Shown: in pieces, positions 5,913 through 13,770 of the stretch
Layout: each line of letters starts with the position of its first letter
Numbering within the stretch: the stretch's first letter is position 1
Source: Anaerolineaceae bacterium
GTDB lineage: Bacteria; Chloroflexota; Anaerolineae; Anaerolineales; Anaerolineaceae
Reading direction: 5' to 3'
NCBI GenBank assembly: GCA_028714615.1
Contig: JAQTMA010000045.1
Span: 1-13,770 of the forward strand
DNA length: 13,770 bases
Notes under the pieces: generated by a model
What the model saw: only the letters and a program-made list of their open reading frames with translations
Told to the model about the DNA's origin: nothing
Database searches by the model: none
Made by a program: the position numbers and the translations under genes

Positions 5913-7856
5913 ATGAAAGGCTATTTAGTTCACAAATCAGATTCCATCATCCTTTTTATAATTCTGCTCGTCACCTTAATGGGACTCACCGGTTTTACAG
6001 AGGTACCCAACACAAGTAATGACAATCAAGTAGCACATCAAATCTTACAAACCCAAGAGACGAAAATCAATCCGGACGATTTGGAAACTTTCACCGATGC
6101 AACCATCCAGCAGCAACTGGAGAAATTCCATATTGCTGGGGCTACCGTAGCCATCGTCCAGGATGGGACAGTCAAGCTTGCCAAGAGTTATGGATATGCA
6201 GACGTCAATCAGCAGATTCCAGTCTCTCCAGGTGAGACTCTTTTCCGGATCGGTTCAACCAGCAAGCTTTTCATCTGGACTGCCGTCATGCAGCTGGCAG
6301 AGCAGGGCAAAATCGACCTGAGCGCCGATATCAATAGGTACCTGCCGGATTTTCAAATCCCTGCCACCTACCCGACGCCTATCACCATGCTGAACCTTCT
6401 GTCACACACATCTGGATTCGAAGATCGGGCAACCGGAACGGAGGCAGTCGGGGCTGGTGAGATAATCACGTTACATGATTACCTGGCTAACTACATGCCG
6501 GATCGCGTCCGCCCGGCAGGCGAGCTGACCGCTTATTCTAACTATGGCGCTGCTCTGGCGGGATATATTGTCGAGGTCCTCTCTGGTATGCCATTCGACC
6601 AATATGTCGAGACAAATATCTTCCAGCCGCTCTCCATGTCTCACAGTACATTCCGCCAGCCTTTACCGCCTCCTCTTGATTCTCACCTGGCTGTTTCGTA
6701 TTCCTATCATGGGCAATTCATTCCTGGTTCGTTTACCTATGTCAACCCCTATCCGGCAGCAACCGTTTCGACCACCGCGCAGGATATGTCCAATTTCATA
6801 ATCGCCCATCTCCAGGATGGCCGCTTCGAGAATAACCAGCTATTAAAACCAGAGACATTGCAATTGATGCACAGCCGCCTTTTTTCCAACGACGAGCGGC
6901 TGGATGGGCTCGCTTATGGCTTTTTTGAGGAAACAGCCAACGGACAGCGCATCCTGTGGCATAGCGGCGATATTGGCAACTGGCATTCCATCCTGACGCT
7001 CATCCCTGAGCAGAAAATAGGGTTTTTTGTTGGCTACAACTCCAACGAAAGCATTTCGGCTGTTAATGAGTTTTATTACGCCTTCTTGGACGCTTTCTTC
7101 CCGGCTCAGGCAACCAACCAATCCTCAAGCACAAACACATCAACCAATCCTCTCTCTGAATTGGCTGGATTTTATCGCAGCACCCGCTCGATTTACAACC
7201 ATATCGAACGTGTCAGCCAGTTTCCCGGGAACGGCTATTTACAGATCTCTATCAACCCTGACAGTACCTTAAATCTCGGAGGGACGACCTATTACGAAAA
7301 AGGCTTCCTGGTCTATAGCACTCAAGATGGCTCGAACACCCTGATCTTCCGTCAAGATGCCAATGGGAAAATCACCCATGTGCTATCGAATGGCTTCCCA
7401 CTGGCTGCCTTTGAACGAATTTATTGGTATGAAACCCCTACATTCAACCTTCTATTTTTTGGAACCTGCTATTTCCTGCTGTTGACTACACTAGTGGTAG
7501 CCATCATCCGAGTATTCAAGCGAAGGAAAGGAATAGCAGCAGCGTCCAGGCTTCCGAGTATTGCTCGAATCTGGGCGTTCAGCCTATCCGTAGTTTTCCT
7601 GGTTTTGCCTGTGATTATAAACATCTACCTGACAAATAATTTCAAAACGCCTTTCCCGTTTTATATGGTCATCACTCTGGCAGGCATCCTGGCTGCGTCA
7701 GTCCTTGTGATCGGCTCGTTAGTCTTTACAATCTTTGCCTGGACACACCGGTACTGGAATCTTGCAGGAAGGTTGCATTACACGGCCATCACCCTGGCGT
7801 TGGTAGGTATGGTCTGGATAACCTTTTATTGGAGGCTGCTGGGTTTTCGATTTTAA
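5913..7856 (+). CDS. Membrane-anchored class C beta-lactamase-like serine hydrolase
   Basis: A 647-residue protein of the beta-lactamase/penicillin-binding-protein-like fold. An N-terminal hydrophobic segment (11-28) acts as a signal or anchor, so the catalytic domain (about 55-400) lies outside the membrane. The three active-site motifs are present: S115-TSK (SxxK, nucleophile S115 and K118), Y208-SN (YxN) and H350-SG (HxG). A Ser/Thr/Asn-rich linker (401-412) and a beta-rich module (about 413-505) follow, then four hydrophobic segments (about 511-534, 552-574, 582-608, 622-642). Possible roles are D-amino-acid peptidase, esterase or beta-lactam/peptide hydrolase; the sequence does not say which. 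ATG start with AGAAAGG about 8 bases upstream. Its position next to the exporter and a second such hydrolase points to a joint envelope function. Confidence 0.9.
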   Translation: MKGYLVHKSDSIILFIILLVTLMGLTGFTEVPNTSNDNQVAHQILQTQETKINPDDLETFTDATIQQQLEKFHIAGATVAIVQDGTVKLAKSYGYADVNQQIPVSPGETLFRIGSTSKLFIWTAVMQLAEQGKIDLSADINRYLPDFQIPATYPTPITMLNLLSHTSGFEDRATGTEAVGAGEIITLHDYLANYMPDRVRPAGELTAYSNYGAALAGYIVEVLSGMPFDQYVETNIFQPLSMSHSTFRQPLPPPLDSHLAVSYSYHGQFIPGSFTYVNPYPAATVSTTAQDMSNFIIAHLQDGRFENNQLLKPETLQLMHSRLFSNDERLDGLAYGFFEETANGQRILWHSGDIGNWHSILTLIPEQKIGFFVGYNSNESISAVNEFYYAFLDAFFPAQATNQSSSTNTSTNPLSELAGFYRSTRSIYNHIERVSQFPGNGYLQISINPDSTLNLGGTTYYEKGFLVYSTQDGSNTLIFRQDANGKITHVLSNGFPLAAFERIYWYETPTFNLLFFGTCYFLLLTTLVVAIIRVFKRRKGIAAASRLPSIARIWAFSLSVVFLVLPVIINIYLTNNFKTPFPFYMVITLAGILAASVLVIGSLVFTIFAWTHRYWNLAGRLHYTAITLALVGMVWITFYWRLLGFRF

Positions 7857-7902
7857 CTCGGAGAACGATTCTCGACTCTCGAATAAATGAGGACTAAGAA
7901 AA

Positions 7903-8745
7903 ATGATTACACACATCAATTCCCAGGTTCAAAAAGACCAACCCTGTATCACCTCGGCTTACGATAGCCCGGCAAGCCATGCACCGGTGCCTTTGATAGA
8001 ACTGCATGACTTGTGTAAGAATTATGGAGCAAAGACCGCGGTTGATCACGTCAACCTTAATGCTTTTGGTGGAGAGGTCTTCGGGTTCCTCGGGCCTAAC
8101 GGCGCAGGCAAGACCACAACCATCAAGATGATCGTCGGTTTACTGCAGCCCACCTCAGGGACGGTGAAAGTCGCCGGTTACGATTTACGTGAAAAGCCCT
8201 TGCAAGCCAAATTCTGCAGTGGCTTTGTGCCGGATACCCCAAACTTGTATTCCAAGTTATCCGCCCGCGAATTGCTGCGCTTTGTCGGCGACCTGTACTG
8301 CATGGATCCCAAACTGGTCGAACATCGCATCGAGCACCTGCTAAGCCTATTCGGCCTTGTCGAAGCCGGCGACGCCTTGATCGATTCGTACAGCCATGGA
8401 ATGCAGCAAAAAACCTCGCTGGCAGCCGCACTGATGCATGATCCGAAGGTTCTGGTGCTCGACGAACCAACCGTTGGGCTGGACCCAAAATCGGCCCGCC
8501 TGATCAAAGATGTCTTACGGCAATTTGCCGACCGGGGCTCGCTAGTTTTTGTCACTACTCATATCCTCGAAATTGCTGAGCGCATGTGTGACCGGATTGG
8601 AATCATTAACCAGGGAAAGCTTATCGCTGTGGGAACGCTGGACGAGTTGCGCGCCCTGGGCAGGGGGGAGACCAACCTGGAAGACATTTTCCTAAGATTG
8701 ACCGGTGGGCCTGAAGAAACTGAAATCGACGAGGTGTTGGAATGA
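7903..8745 (+). CDS. ABC transporter ATP-binding protein (ABC-2 exporter type)
   Basis: A 280-residue ATPase with Walker A GPNGAGKTT (64-72, K70), signature YSHGMQQK (163-170), Walker B VLVLDEPT (183-190, catalytic E188), D-loop GLDP and H-loop H220. The signature is SHGMQ rather than LSGGQ, and the segment where a Q-loop Gln is expected reads GFVPDTPNLYSKL. Both variants are common in the CcmA/EcsA/YxlF-like group that pairs with ABC-2 permeases. About 30 residues precede the domain and look unstructured. The stop codon overlaps the permease start (ATGA), so the two are coupled. A GGA-rich ribosome site precedes the ATG. The 46-base gap after the hydrolase holds a small GAGAA/TTCTC hairpin without a T-run. 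Confidence 0.94.
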   Translation: MITHINSQVQKDQPCITSAYDSPASHAPVPLIELHDLCKNYGAKTAVDHVNLNAFGGEVFGFLGPNGAGKTTTIKMIVGLLQPTSGTVKVAGYDLREKPLQAKFCSGFVPDTPNLYSKLSARELLRFVGDLYCMDPKLVEHRIEHLLSLFGLVEAGDALIDSYSHGMQQKTSLAAALMHDPKVLVLDEPTVGLDPKSARLIKDVLRQFADRGSLVFVTTHILEIAERMCDRIGIINQGKLIAVGTLDELRALGRGETNLEDIFLRLTGGPEETEIDEVLE

Positions 8746-10508
8746 ACGCGGAATCGACGATGGGCCGCCAGCCTAATTCTTTCAGGTTTTACGTACTTAA
8801 ACTAATCAGGCTACGATGGCTGATCTTCATCACCGGGTTCAAGCGGGCCAGACTGACCCACAAGCTCGTGTACCTGGCCTTTGGAATATTGATCCTGGCG
8901 GTTTTAATTGGAACCTACCTGCTGACGAGCTATGTGCTCGGCCTGTTGAATTCCCCTGAAATCAGAGACAGTGGGATAAACCTGGATTCCCTCATCGTGT
9001 CTATTCCTCCTTTGATTATTTCGGGGTCCTTCCTGGTGATCATGATGTTCAGTTTTGGGGTGCTCTTGCAAGCGTTATATTTGGCAAACGATATGGACTA
9101 CCTCTTATCTTCCCCCATTCCCATCCGAGCCATTTTCTTGACGAAGCTGCTGCATGCAATCCTCCCTAACGTGGTCCTGATCATGGTCTTCGCTTTGCCG
9201 ATCTTATTCAGCTTGGGAATATCAAATGGGTACAATGTTTTATACTTCGCCTTCGCATTTGTGACTCTGGTCTTTTTATCACTGGCAGCCGCTGGAATTT
9301 CAAGCTTGTTGGTGATGGCGGTGGTGCATTTCCTACCCGCTAAACGGGTGGCTGAGATCCTTGCATTTGTGGCTGCCATATTCTTTATGGCTATCTCCCA
9401 ATTGGGTAATCTTACTGGCGTAAGCTCTGGATCTCTCACTACGGAGCAGATAATCAAAAGCGCTCAAGTTCTCACTAATCTCAATCAATCCTGGTCGCCT
9501 TTATCCTGGGGTGGGCTAAGCCTGGTAGAACTGGGCCAAGGTCACTGGCTTTCGGGTATCATCTTCCTGGCCTTGACGTTATGCCTTACCGGGAGTCTTT
9601 TCTGGGTGGCGCTGAACGCGGCTGAATACTTGTATTATACCGGGTGGGCGTCGATCCGGGTGAGTGGCCAACCTCAAAAGCACCCACATGTGGAGAAACG
9701 CCATACTACAAACGGAATAACCACCAACCTTTCCAGGCGCTGGTTGCCTTCTCAGGTAAGGGCGATCCTCTATAAAGATCTCATCAACTTGAGCAGAGAC
9801 CTGCGATTTACCTCCCAGATGGTGATGCCGTTGATAATGGGTATCGTCTTTATGGTGATGGTATTGCGTGGCGGAAACAAACCTTCTATAGGGGTAGAGA
9901 ACACCCCAGAGTTGCTTATCAGCTGTCTCCAGTCGGCTCAGGCTTACGCAAGCATGCTGGTTCCACTGTTCGTAGGTTCATCATTGGTTTTGAACCTGGC
10001 ATTGCTCTCATTCTCGATAGAAGGCAAGAGCTTTTGGATTCTGCAGACTTCTCCGGTCAATGCCCGCAAGCAACTGGTAGCCAAATTCATCGTCGCTTAT
10101 ATCCCATCGCTGATCATTTGCTGGTTTTTCCTGTTTGCAGCTGCATTATTTAGGAGCGAACCAATTTCTATGTTCCTTTATGAAGTATTCGTCTCGGCTT
10201 TGATCCTGGCAGGATTGAATGGAGTCATACTTTCCATCGGAGTGAGGGGAGCCAATCTTGATTGGGATGACCCTCGCCGAATTTATTCGATGGCAACCGG
10301 TCTTTTAGGAATCCTCGTCGCCGTCGTATACTTGCTTGTCGTTGCGCTTTTCTTTCTCGCTCCTACGGTTGGATTACCACTCATCGGTATGTCAGCAGGG
10401 ATAGGGCAACTGGCCGGGCTAACGATAGGAGGTCTACTCTCTTTAGTTTCCGCAGTCGTTCCATTAGTGTTAGTAAAAACACACGTTTACAGGATCGGAG
10501 AGGATTGA
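8742..10508 (+). CDS. ABC-2-like exporter permease
   Basis: A 588-residue membrane protein with about 12 hydrophobic segments (roughly 44-67, 86-112, 138-160, 166-196, 203-222, 268-293, 358-375, 399-424, 447-470, 479-500, 519-546, 555-580), split by a polar cytosolic stretch (about 300-350). Two similar motifs sit at matching places in the halves: LLSSPIPIRAIFLTKLL (121-137) and ILQTSPVNARKQLVAKFI (433-450). This suggests an internal duplication, so one chain may supply two ABC-2-type units. It resembles the large putative permeases of PF16949 type, from memory and unverified. It overlaps the ATPase gene by four bases and forms the membrane part of the exporter. The cargo is unknown; lipids, peptides or envelope-active compounds are plausible given the flanking hydrolases and sensor. 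Confidence 0.88.
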   Translation: MNAESTMGRQPNSFRFYVLKLIRLRWLIFITGFKRARLTHKLVYLAFGILILAVLIGTYLLTSYVLGLLNSPEIRDSGINLDSLIVSIPPLIISGSFLVIMMFSFGVLLQALYLANDMDYLLSSPIPIRAIFLTKLLHAILPNVVLIMVFALPILFSLGISNGYNVLYFAFAFVTLVFLSLAAAGISSLLVMAVVHFLPAKRVAEILAFVAAIFFMAISQLGNLTGVSSGSLTTEQIIKSAQVLTNLNQSWSPLSWGGLSLVELGQGHWLSGIIFLALTLCLTGSLFWVALNAAEYLYYTGWASIRVSGQPQKHPHVEKRHTTNGITTNLSRRWLPSQVRAILYKDLINLSRDLRFTSQMVMPLIMGIVFMVMVLRGGNKPSIGVENTPELLISCLQSAQAYASMLVPLFVGSSLVLNLALLSFSIEGKSFWILQTSPVNARKQLVAKFIVAYIPSLIICWFFLFAAALFRSEPISMFLYEVFVSALILAGLNGVILSIGVRGANLDWDDPRRIYSMATGLLGILVAVVYLLVVALFFLAPTVGLPLIGMSAGIGQLAGLTIGGLLSLVSAVVPLVLVKTHVYRIGED

Positions 10509-10522
10509 TGCCCTAATGCGAA

Positions 10523-12034
10523 ATGAGTAGCAAATTGTCTTTCAATTTAAAAGGGATGTCAGAGAACATGAAATCAATTTTGCGAATTTTCCTGCTGGCT
10601 GTACTTTTTGTGTCTTTCTACGGGAGCGAGCATATGGCCTATGCCAGCTCTGCATCAAATGATTTTTCACAAGTAGACGCCTACATCACCGAGACCATGC
10701 GCATCCTGCCCATCAAAGGTATGGCGCTGGCCATCGTGAAGGGCGACCAAATCATCTACCAACAAGGATACGGGATTGCCAATGCCCAAGGCGACCCAGC
10801 CACGTCGCAGACTCCCTGGCCGATGGCTTCAGTCACCAAGTCATTCACCGCCCTGGCCATCCGGCAGTTAGAAGCGGCCGGGAAGATCGACATGGATGCC
10901 CCCCTGCAAACCTATCTGCCTGAGTTTCGCCTGGGGGATATACGGGCAGCATCTATGGTGAGCGTGCGTCATTTATTCAATCACTCCAGTGGGATTTCCA
11001 ACCAGGAGGGCGACCAACCCTATCTCTACTCACGGCAAACCACATTTGAGCAAGCTCTTCAGCAATTGTCACATTACCGCCCCACCTATCAACCTGGTGA
11101 ACATTACGAATATAGCAATTGGAATTATGTTCTGCTCGGCGAAGTGATTGCGCGTGCAAGCGGCCAGTCATACGCCGAATATATGCAGCAGAACATTCTC
11201 GCTCCACTGCAAATGTCTTCTTCCGGTTTTGGGGATTACCATAGCTTCCCACGGGCAGCTAGCTGCAACATGATTGCCTTTGGTATCCCAGTCCCTTATG
11301 ACGAGGAGTATTATCCGGTCATGCTTTCTGCCGCTCATCTCACTACAACGGCAGAAGATATGGCGCATTACCTGAGCGCATTCTTCGGACAGGGACAATA
11401 TCATGGAGAAAACTTGTTGCCAGCCCATACGCAGGGCTGGTATGATCCGTGGTGGAACTGGAGTTATGGCAGTCCCAAATCCGATCTGGTATATGGTTTT
11501 TCGGGCGGGCATATTGGCGTCAGTACAAGCTTCCTGCTTTTTCCAGGGCAGAAAGTGGGAGTGGTCTTATTATTGAACACGCGCCTGGATCTACTCTCCC
11601 CTACGATCTCTTCCTATGCCATTGCCTTACAGATCGGCAACATCATTCAAAACCAGCCCTATCAATTGCTCTCCAGCCGCAGCTTTTATACACCTTGGGT
11701 ACTGTTGGATAGTTTTCTACTTCTTTTTACCGCCATCATCTTGTGGCAAGCAGCCAGGTTTAAAAACTGGAGAAACCAATACCAGACCGCCAGAGCCCCA
11801 AGCCGGGTTCTCGCCTGGGTGGGCATTGTTTTCGACTTGTTGATCTGCCTTGGAATACTGGCTTTTCCGTCGCTTACCAATGCCACCTGGTCTATCTTGC
11901 TCAACCAACGCCCAGACATTGCGATACCATTGCTCCTGATTGTTGTCTGCCTTGCAATGTTAGGCATCCTAAAAATTGCAGTGGCTGCTTGGGGCTTTGG
12001 CGGACGAAAAACCGGTCAGGAGCTGGAGGCCTGA
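10523..12034 (+). CDS. Second beta-lactamase-like serine hydrolase with C-terminal membrane helices
   Basis: Up to 503 residues from ATG 10523. Starting at ATG 10568 (residue 16) gives a classic signal peptide, MKSILRIFLLAVLFVSFYGS, with likely cleavage after AYA (residue 41), and an AAAAGGG site about 12 bases upstream, so that start may be the real one. The extracellular catalytic domain (about 48-370) has SxxK as S103-VTK and YxN as Y197-SN. The third motif is altered: the HxG site reads F-S327-G-G-H-I-G, with Ser in place of the usual His. Three hydrophobic segments follow (about 391-412, 427-450, 465-490). The plan parallels the first hydrolase, without its beta-rich module. It starts 14 bases after the permease stop, so it belongs to the same operon. 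Its stop is followed at once by a decayed minus-strand gene. Confidence 0.9.
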   Translation: MSSKLSFNLKGMSENMKSILRIFLLAVLFVSFYGSEHMAYASSASNDFSQVDAYITETMRILPIKGMALAIVKGDQIIYQQGYGIANAQGDPATSQTPWPMASVTKSFTALAIRQLEAAGKIDMDAPLQTYLPEFRLGDIRAASMVSVRHLFNHSSGISNQEGDQPYLYSRQTTFEQALQQLSHYRPTYQPGEHYEYSNWNYVLLGEVIARASGQSYAEYMQQNILAPLQMSSSGFGDYHSFPRAASCNMIAFGIPVPYDEEYYPVMLSAAHLTTTAEDMAHYLSAFFGQGQYHGENLLPAHTQGWYDPWWNWSYGSPKSDLVYGFSGGHIGVSTSFLLFPGQKVGVVLLLNTRLDLLSPTISSYAIALQIGNIIQNQPYQLLSSRSFYTPWVLLDSFLLLFTAIILWQAARFKNWRNQYQTARAPSRVLAWVGIVFDLLICLGILAFPSLTNATWSILLNQRPDIAIPLLLIVVCLAMLGILKIAVAAWGFGGRKTGQELEA

Positions 12035-12055
12035 GTCGTACCTGCTCGTGGTGTC

Positions 12056-12731
12056 ATGCTCGAATTCAGAAGGAGTTATAAAAGCCTGGTGTTCGATCCC
12101 GCCCTCCTGCACGAGCACCCGGCTCATCTGCTGGTAACAACGCAGAATGACCTCATTCACGTCATGCCCAGAGAGAATATTCTGCCTGGCTTTTTCGACC
12201 TCCAACGCCAATAGATCATCCTGGTCAGGTTTACGCCGGGCTTTCGGCCAGTATTTGAATAGAAAAGCAGCCAGGCTCGCCATACGATTACGACCAGCCG
12301 CACGAGGATGGGAGGAGGCAGGTCAAGCCAGACAGTGAGCTGAGGCTGGACTGGCGGGGGTAGGCAGTTCAAGTGTTTTTTTAGAGAAACCTGGCAGCAG
12401 GATACGCACCGGGACGATAAATATCACCGATAGGATAAGAAAAAACTTGAGCAGGTTTATCAAAAAATTTCTTCCAAACCATCCCCATGACCCGCTCATA
12501 AAGCATTACTAGCATGCAAACGCTCAGTATAATTTCCAGAAAACTTAGTAGAAAGGTATTAATGTATAGATGACCCTGCATAGATGGGGCAAATTCGAGA
12601 ATGATCTGGTATCTGTTTTCCAACGCAGGTAGTAGCATACCTATTTGGAACCCCATTTGGGATAGGCTGGTCGCCAACAAGGATGTCATGAGAACAGCCA
12701 ACCCCAGGAAGGTCAGGACTTTCTGTTTTTC
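12056..12731 (-). pseudogene. Decayed DUF4129-like membrane protein gene (frameshifted, C-terminus lost)
   Basis: Three successive minus-strand frames together look like one protein. The first (12731-12381) has KVLTFLGLAVLMTSLLATSL, then MGFQIGMLLPALE, a second helix (INTFLLSFLEIILSVCMLVML), and stops at TAA beside a run of seven A. The second (about 12410-12284) carries LPPPILVRLVVIVWRAWLLF, a third helix. The last (12283 to about 12059) reads YWPKARRKPDQDD, then DVNEVILRCYQQMSRVLVQE and ITPSEFE, the DUF4129 signature, after which the reading turns to unrelated residues. Two frame changes (around 12381-12410 and 12280) and loss of the last 30 or so residues indicate a dead gene. DUF4129 proteins often neighbour transglutaminase and MoxR/DUF58 genes; none is here. 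The family call is from memory of its motif pattern. Confidence 0.55.
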
Positions 12732-12788
12732 TCAGTAGGTTATTGAAAGTCTTTCTGCATTTCTTCAATTCAAATGGGGCGTTCTATG

Positions 12789-13050
12789 TCATATATATCG
12801 ATTCAGCTTATCGATTGCTGGTGTCTCCAGCCCTGACTTCTGGATCAGAATCTCGAACTCATCCGATTGGATTTTCATTTCATCCTTGGCGGAATTAGCG
12901 TATCGGGCAAGAACTAACTCAGCCTGCCGGGTAGCTCAATTCTTTGACGATAATATCAACATGTTCCATCGGCAAAGACCTGAGAACCAGGCGGGCAGTT
13001 TGTATTTCTGGATAATCAGTAGACGGTTTCATTTTGGGTGTTCTAACCAT
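12789..13050 (-). pseudogene. Broken small gene in two frames
   Basis: ATG at 13050 overlaps the end of the preceding gene by 8 bases and follows AAAGAAAG, so it looks like a coupled downstream gene. The first frame gives 43 residues, MVRTPKMKPSTDYPEIQTAR then LVLRSLPMEHVDIIVKEL, and stops at 12919. A second frame, open from 12935 and lacking a start, continues to 12789 with 48 residues, including RYANSAKDEMKIQSDEFEIL and SGLETPAIDKLNRYI. A single frameshift at about 12919-12938 would join them. IQTARLVLRSL looks like the first strand of a GNAT acetyltransferase; alternatively DEFEILIQKSGLETPAIDKL matches the spacing of a DUF4129 C-terminus. Neither call is secure. Confidence 0.35.
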
Positions 13051-13282
13051 GCTTTCTTTCGGTTTGACTGACTGAAAGCAAGGTCAAATTGAGATCCCGA
13101 ATCCGGTTCAAAACGCCATGCAATCCTGCTTGATCAATGTTGGGGTTAGTGAGAAGGACTTCTCCTTTCTCCAAATTGGTTATCGTCCAACCATCAAAGT
13201 ATTCAGACCAATGCGATTCAAGGTGATCCTCCAAGAGGATTTCGTAAGAAGAACCAGAATTATTAGAGGTTTTATTGAACAT
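13043..13282 (-). CDS. Small uncharacterised conserved protein (79 aa)
   Basis: A 79-residue protein without signal peptide or membrane helix. Its core YEILLEDHLESHWSEYFDG, then DQAGLHGVLNRIRDLNL and LLSV, resembles a small family I recall from Chloroflexota and Actinomycetota (pattern Y-E-I, H-L, W-S-x-W/Y-F-x-G, D-Q-A-x-L-H-G, R-I-R-D-L). No function is known to me. ATG start with AGAAAGG 9 bases upstream (13292-13298 on the plus strand), a good match. The gene follows the DUF4829-like gene by 59 bases on the same strand and overlaps the broken gene after it. Confidence 0.75.
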   Translation of the reverse strand: MFNKTSNNSGSSYEILLEDHLESHWSEYFDGWTITNLEKGEVLLTNPNIDQAGLHGVLNRIRDLNLTLLSVSQTERKHG

Positions 13283-13341
13283 ATAGTATTACCTTTCTGA
13301 CCCACCACCTTTGCATATTCATACTCAAGTCAGACCAGGGT

Positions 13342-13770
13342 TTACTGCAATGACGATCCCGAATCCCAGATCAGCCATCCGGTGTCGGGGTTGTCTCTTA
13401 CAAGGTAAAAAACCTGGGTTTGTTCTCCATCAGGGTAAGGCGCCTTGGTATGGTCATATTGCACTGTGTATTGGGCAGATACGGCAATCATATTCTTTGC
13501 TATGAATTCGCCAGACCAACCATGGCTTTTAGCGAGCTCGCTCCCGGAATATCTCTTCTGTATCTGTGCCGTTTCCTCGTCTGAGACGGCAACTTTGCCT
13601 ATGGTAAGGCTGAGAACGCCCAGGTCACCCTGTTTTTCGAAGGAAGGCGTAAAGTCTGAACCGTCCTTTTGGGCCGCCCAAAGAGTCGATTTCCAGGCGG
13701 TGAAGTCGTTGTTCTTTTTGGCATCCAGGTAGCGTTGGACCACGCCCACCGCGTCACTCTGCGAGTTTGC
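13342..13770 (-). CDS. DUF4829-like domain protein, N-terminus outside the window
   Basis: At least 142 residues, open through the right edge. A GTG at 13749 is possible as start, but the frame continues to the edge (ANSQSDAVGVVQRYLDAKKN), so the true start, probably with a signal or lipoprotein sequence, is likely outside. Features include VVQRYLDAKKNNDFTAWKST at the N-terminus, GDLGVLSLTIGKV, ELAKSHGWSGE, AQYTVQYDHTKAPYPDGEQT and FYLVRD ending GWLIWDSG. This order matches the NTF2-like DUF4829 family of secreted proteins as I remember it. The role is unknown; such domains are usually ligand-binding or structural. It is the first gene of the minus-strand group that ends in decayed genes. Confidence 0.6.
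   Translation of the reverse strand, partial: ANSQSDAVGVVQRYLDAKKNNDFTAWKSTLWAAQKDGSDFTPSFEKQGDLGVLSLTIGKVAVSDEETAQIQKRYSGSELAKSHGWSGEFIAKNMIAVSAQYTVQYDHTKAPYPDGEQTQVFYLVRDNPDTGWLIWDSGSSLQ

Noticed and set aside
7858..7885. Hairpin GAGAA/TTCTC before the ABC ATPase gene as a terminator
   Set aside because: The stem is only five base pairs and no T-run follows.
10977..11512. Minus-strand frames inside the second serine hydrolase
   Set aside because: They are shadows of a gene whose catalytic motifs are clear on the plus strand.
1..13770. CRISPR array, tRNA or rRNA genes
   Set aside because: No repeat-spacer pattern, and no recognisable tRNA arms or rRNA signatures were seen on either strand; this was by eye, without a covariance search.

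Overview
The window looks like a chromosomal segment of a Chloroflexota bacterium, probably Anaerolineae-like. This is inferred from the type of proteins present: NarL/LuxR-type two-component pairs with multi-pass kinases, class C-like serine hydrolases with C-terminal membrane helices, DUF4129-like remnants and a small WS-x-WF/RIRDL protein. No 16S rRNA or other marker is present, so the assignment is tentative.

Layout. (1) Bases 1-177 are the right end of an insertion sequence whose tip carries 24-bp-period repeats and ends in ATTGACA, as in IS21-family elements. After it come a possible interrupted reading frame (178-361) and an AT-rich stretch. (2) Two minus-strand accessory genes follow: an alpha/beta hydrolase (533-1321) and a RibD_C/dihydrofolate-reductase-like protein (1470 to about 2033) with no good start codon. 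(3) A gene-poor leader (about 2034-2675) holds a good sigma70-like promoter (2561-2589). (4) A long plus-strand block of eight genes runs from 2676 to 12034: complete histidine kinase, NarL-type regulator, kinase lacking its ATPase domain, an intrinsic terminator, stand-alone receiver, serine hydrolase, ABC ATPase, ABC permease, second serine hydrolase. (5) From 12035 to the end, everything reads on the minus strand and is partly decayed: a frameshifted, truncated DUF4129-like gene, a broken two-frame gene, an intact 79-residue protein, and a secreted-type DUF4829-like domain running off the window end.

Working model (inference). The promoter drives a duplicated two-component module. The first pair is complete. 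In the second pair both partners have lost their C-terminal output halves: the kinase keeps its phosphorylatable His but has no ATPase, and the regulator keeps its phosphorylatable Asp but has no DNA-binding domain. The second pair could work only by receiving phosphate from the first kinase, as a modulator, phosphate sink or relay. The output genes next to it are an ABC-2-type exporter flanked by two membrane-anchored penicillin-recognising-fold hydrolases, which suggests an envelope-directed response such as export of, resistance to, or sensing of a cell-surface compound. The substrate cannot be read from the sequence.

Three of the four signalling genes use TTG starts, whereas the downstream effector genes use ATG. 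This suggests deliberately low expression of the sensors.
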